From Fasciola hepatica (taxonomy: Eukaryota; Platyhelminthes; Trematoda; Plagiorchiida; Fasciolidae), in NCBI GenBank assembly GCA_948099385.1, contig CANUEZ040000151.1, forward strand, positions 2,922,001 through 2,986,000: DNA of 64,000 bases. The letters run 5' to 3'. The first letter of the stretch is position 1; the number at the start of each line of letters is the position of its first letter. Under the pieces are notes generated by a model that had not been told where the DNA came from, made no database searches, and saw only the letters and a list, made by a program, of their open reading frames with translations. The translations under genes and the position numbers were made by a program. This document shows, one piece after another, positions 61,019 through 64,000 of this stretch.

Positions 61019-61107
61019 CCTACAAACAATGTCCCATCAGATGTTCTTAAGAACAAGGCATTCTGAGCCAGACTATGGAAACACTCCGGCTGTGTGCCCG
61101 TGAGTGC

Positions 61108-61111
<4 letters not shown>

Positions 61112-61157
<46 letters not shown>
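61112..61157. repeat. (AT)n microsatellite
   Basis: Twenty-three AT units, flanked by GTGCGTGC on the left and GCGTGTGTGTG on the right. It is probably a compound purine-pyrimidine array that has mutated between GT and AT units. Confidence 0.97.
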
Positions 61158-61160
<3 letters not shown>

Positions 61161-61286
61161 TGTGTGTGACTCTTTTTTACTGTGCTACGCGGGTACTTTC
61201 TACTTCCGGAGCGCAGTAAGTAGCCAAACGACCAATTTCGCGCGATTAATTGTCTAACAGGTCCAACTAAAACATACACACCGATG

Positions 61287-61727
61287 TTAACCCAAGCAAT
61301 TAATAGGGATCACATCAAAGTAACGAACGCGTCTGCGGAACTGCATGGTTTTGAATAAATCAGTCCAAGAAGCGGTGCACATCTCCGCTGCCTGTTTTGA
61401 AACCCTGAAGAAGAACTCTGTGCCCAAGATACTGTAAGCTATTTTGGTTCCAAAAGAGATATCTACCGTCAACACGAGTGTGACGGATAGGAGGGCCAAG
61501 CAAACCACTAGCGTGTACATATACAATGGGAATTTCACACCGTTCATAATGAACGTTACACGAGGACACCGGTAATTTACGCCACACACTTTGTTTGTTA
61601 TTTTAAAAGAATGTGATTTTGGTTGAGCATTCCTTTTCCAGGAACTAATTTTAGTAGCACTAAGGACGTATGCGGTAAAGAATACCTTTGTGTGTAACAC
61701 GTGTAGCCTAGTCAATCTGTTCCGCAC
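61287..61727 (-). CDS. Unassigned open reading frame with one hydrophobic segment
   Basis: A 146-codon minus-strand frame. The middle contains about 22 hydrophobic residues (PLYMYTLVVCLALLSVTLVL), long enough for one membrane span, between basic and Cys-containing flanks. Length alone is about what chance gives for the longest frame in such a window. No donor or acceptor was judged good and no family recognised. Confidence 0.18.
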   Translation of the reverse strand: MRNRLTRLHVLHTKVFFTAYVLSATKISSWKRNAQPKSHSFKITNKVCGVNYRCPRVTFIMNGVKFPLYMYTLVVCLALLSVTLVLTVDISFGTKIAYSILGTEFFFRVSKQAAEMCTASWTDLFKTMQFRRRVRYFDVIPINCLG

Positions 61728-63447
61728 CGAAAGCGTTTAAAAGAATAACTTAACAGAACTGAAAGTGACAAGATTAAACTAAATCATTCAAGCTCAGATT
61801 TACTGATAATATCATCCCGTTCCGCGAGCAAACTTTCCGGGAGTGTTTGATGTTTCACGAAATAAAAACAGGTCAGCTGAGCTACATCAGAAAAAAATAT
61901 CTATCATCTTACACGCCCGGAATGGAATAGAATGATTTGATCAGAAAAATGATTACGATCTACCGGTGACAGCGCTGAATGCTTGTCTATAAATATTTTC
62001 TGTACGGGATGAACAAGATGTAGTAGTAGAACTTCCTCTTCCAAGTTCAGTTAAGTCTCAACTTTCAAAAAGTTCAAAGCCATTCAAGCACCATAGTTCA
62101 CAATATCAGAGCATTGAGGTACATTTGACCGATTATTTTGTAAAATTTCCTTTCTATTCAGCCCAAAAGGCCTTAGCGAATATTTTTAGCTAGTCACTAT
62201 GTACTCTTTCAGTTTTTTTACACTCACTTCGCGGCCAATCAGAACTTGCCAAAGAGGTCATTTTCCAGCCCAGGACCACTGGGTCTGCTTTTTGTTTTGA
62301 TAATTGTCTCACCACGGTCATTATGCCTAAGCACATCAATCGTTTCCCCGTTTCTCTTAGTTACAAATAACCGTTTTTTAGTAATATATGCTACAGTTTT
62401 ATACATTACTTCATCAAAATCGGCTTCTTGAGAATAAGGGGCAAAACACCTACAAGCAGTTTCGATGCAATATAACTTGTTTCTTCAATTTTTCTTATTA
62501 CTATTTCATATCAAATGCCGGAAACCACTAGGCATCACTGAAAGTAACTATCTAGCTAAGAATTCAGTGTACTCGATGGTTGTGACAGTGACGTTCAGGA
62601 GAGTGATGAAAGTTTTCAGTACCCGACTGCTAACGTGAACCACAACAACCAGATAATAAGCACTATCTAAGACCAGCCAATGAAACATCATTATGTATGA
62701 GTGGTTGTGCAAGCCCCGGGTAAGCTACTTGTGTCAACCGTCGCACATCTTTTATACCATTTTCGCACAAGCATTTCAGCCTAAACCACTATTATTTTAC
62801 AGGATCTGTGCCGTTTTTCTTAAGTATATTTGTTCAGAATAACACAAATTACCACCTCTTTGAGTCGGAGAATCACTGATCATCAAGAGCACGCCATATC
62901 CCCAGTGTTTATTCTCCTAAGACGGGTGCTTACCCAACAGTATCAGGTTCAGTTTGAGTCCTTGTCTCGAGCAGCCGACTGGTGTGTTTGTCATTCCAGA
63001 TCAAGTGGACAACAGTGATAGTAACGCTTGTCACCAGATAGATGCATCAGCTAACTGATTACAGTCATGTTTTTCTTCCATAGAAAAAGTAGATATACCA
63101 GGCACCGTCACGTTCTGTCTGATTATATGGGTCTAGATAACATCAGAATAACTGTGTAGTTCGTTCTACATTTGCATACATGCTGAAGTGTGTCCAAACC
63201 GATAATCTAGGTACTAAAGGTTCTCCCTCATGAAAAGACTGGATGGCCTGACCTACATTTCTCCGAAAAGTTGTAGAGTACGAATTGTTCGTGCACCTGT
63301 AAATCTTGCACAATGGGGTTATTGTAGATCGTAACTGTCATCCAACATAGGAGTCACTCGGTGTGCGGGAAATGCTCGGCCAACATTCAAAGTCTGGGTC
63401 GGAAGAGCCCCATATCATGTAGAGTAGAAGTTCAATAAGCCTTTGAG

Positions 63448-63640
63448 AGCTAGCCCGCGTAGCCTGGTGATTAGGTTGTCGATTAACAGTCGTTCACCCC
63501 GGGGTTCGAGTCTCCGTGGGGGCTTGGTGGAAGTGCTCTGTTGACGATTCCTAACAAGAACGAAACAATTGTACAGTGCTTCTATTGTTTTCAATGGTTT
63601 AGGCGTTCATACTACATGAAGAATCTCATTATGTAAAATA
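63448..63640 (+). repeat. tRNA-derived SINE, family A
   Basis: Plus strand: GCCCGCGTAGCCTGGTGATT (A box region), CACCCCGGGGTTCGAGTCTC (B box), then GGCTTGGTGGAAGTGCTCTG, ACAAGAACGAAACAATTGTA and a 3' end with CTACATGAAGAATCTCATTA. This is the only near full-length plus-strand copy of the family in the window. Confidence 0.75.
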
Positions 63641-64000
63641 GGAGACAACCAATGCAACATCTCGACTGTTCTCTCTTTTGTCATCTGCATACTTTCACTT
63701 ATTAAAATAGTTGAACGTAATCAGCTTCTGCGTGCCTTTAATGAATAGTTATCACTTTAGTCATTGAGTCAATTTTTGCGAAGAATATAGTATGACTAGT
63801 TCAGGGTCAGTAAAACTATTGATAATGTTTGGATGCTAGCAGGAAAAAATTTCCCTGCAGTTTTTTCGCCACAAAATATATCCCGAAACTATAACACGGC
63901 ATCCCATTTTCCAGACAACTTACCTTGAAATAAGTAGTTTCCTTTTTTTGTGCACACCGAGGAGACTCAGCTGTTACAGATACTGAAAACCAGGCTAGCG

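Overview
The window reads as non-coding, repeat-rich nuclear DNA of an animal, most likely a parasitic flatworm (trematode fluke). No long open frame of a normal gene is present. Base composition is AT-rich (roughly 60% by eye). There are trinucleotide and dinucleotide microsatellites, several families of tRNA-derived SINEs, and decayed non-LTR retrotransposons. The best preserved one, at about 28.6-30.1 kb, has a reverse transcriptase of the RTE type familiar from schistosomes and flukes (inference from remembered family motifs; no search was run). Nothing suggests bacteria, virus, plasmid or organelle.

Layout. 0-8 kb: mostly unassigned sequence with one old SINE, an ATT array, a fragment of a fold-back element and a possible exon near 4.6 kb. 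8-13 kb: three SINE copies and the first copy of a palindromic repeat that resembles the pseudo-LTR of Penelope-like elements. 15.6-17.2 kb: a GC-rich block with two hairpins, then a nearly perfect 644-bp palindromic element. 19-25.4 kb: a second palindromic repeat copy and several SINEs. 27.8-30.1 kb: a possible minus-strand exon and the RTE-type LINE. 31-33.3 kb: a head-to-head SINE pair followed by clustered exon candidates, one with weak cadherin-repeat character. 35-41 kb: a third palindromic repeat copy, an (AT)n tract, exon candidates and a SINE. 42.2-44.2 kb: a decayed CR1/jockey-like LINE on the minus strand. 45.6-50.9 kb: SINEs, a fourth palindromic repeat copy, a second fold-back element with a GT-rich centre, and a possible exon at a CAG microsatellite. 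51-61.7 kb: two more reverse-transcriptase relics, an inverted pair of SINE halves, exon candidates and an (AT)n tract. 61.7-64 kb: mostly unassigned, ending in another SINE.

The strongest calls are the mobile elements. Their motifs (reverse transcriptase domains, RNA polymerase III box B sequences, long inverted repeats) can be read directly, and copies can be compared with one another inside the window. Exon calls rest on splice-site-like borders plus an open frame. At this base composition many such combinations occur by chance, so they carry low confidence and mainly mark places to test against RNA-seq. The window could be long introns of one or more genes, or intergenic DNA; the sequence alone does not decide.
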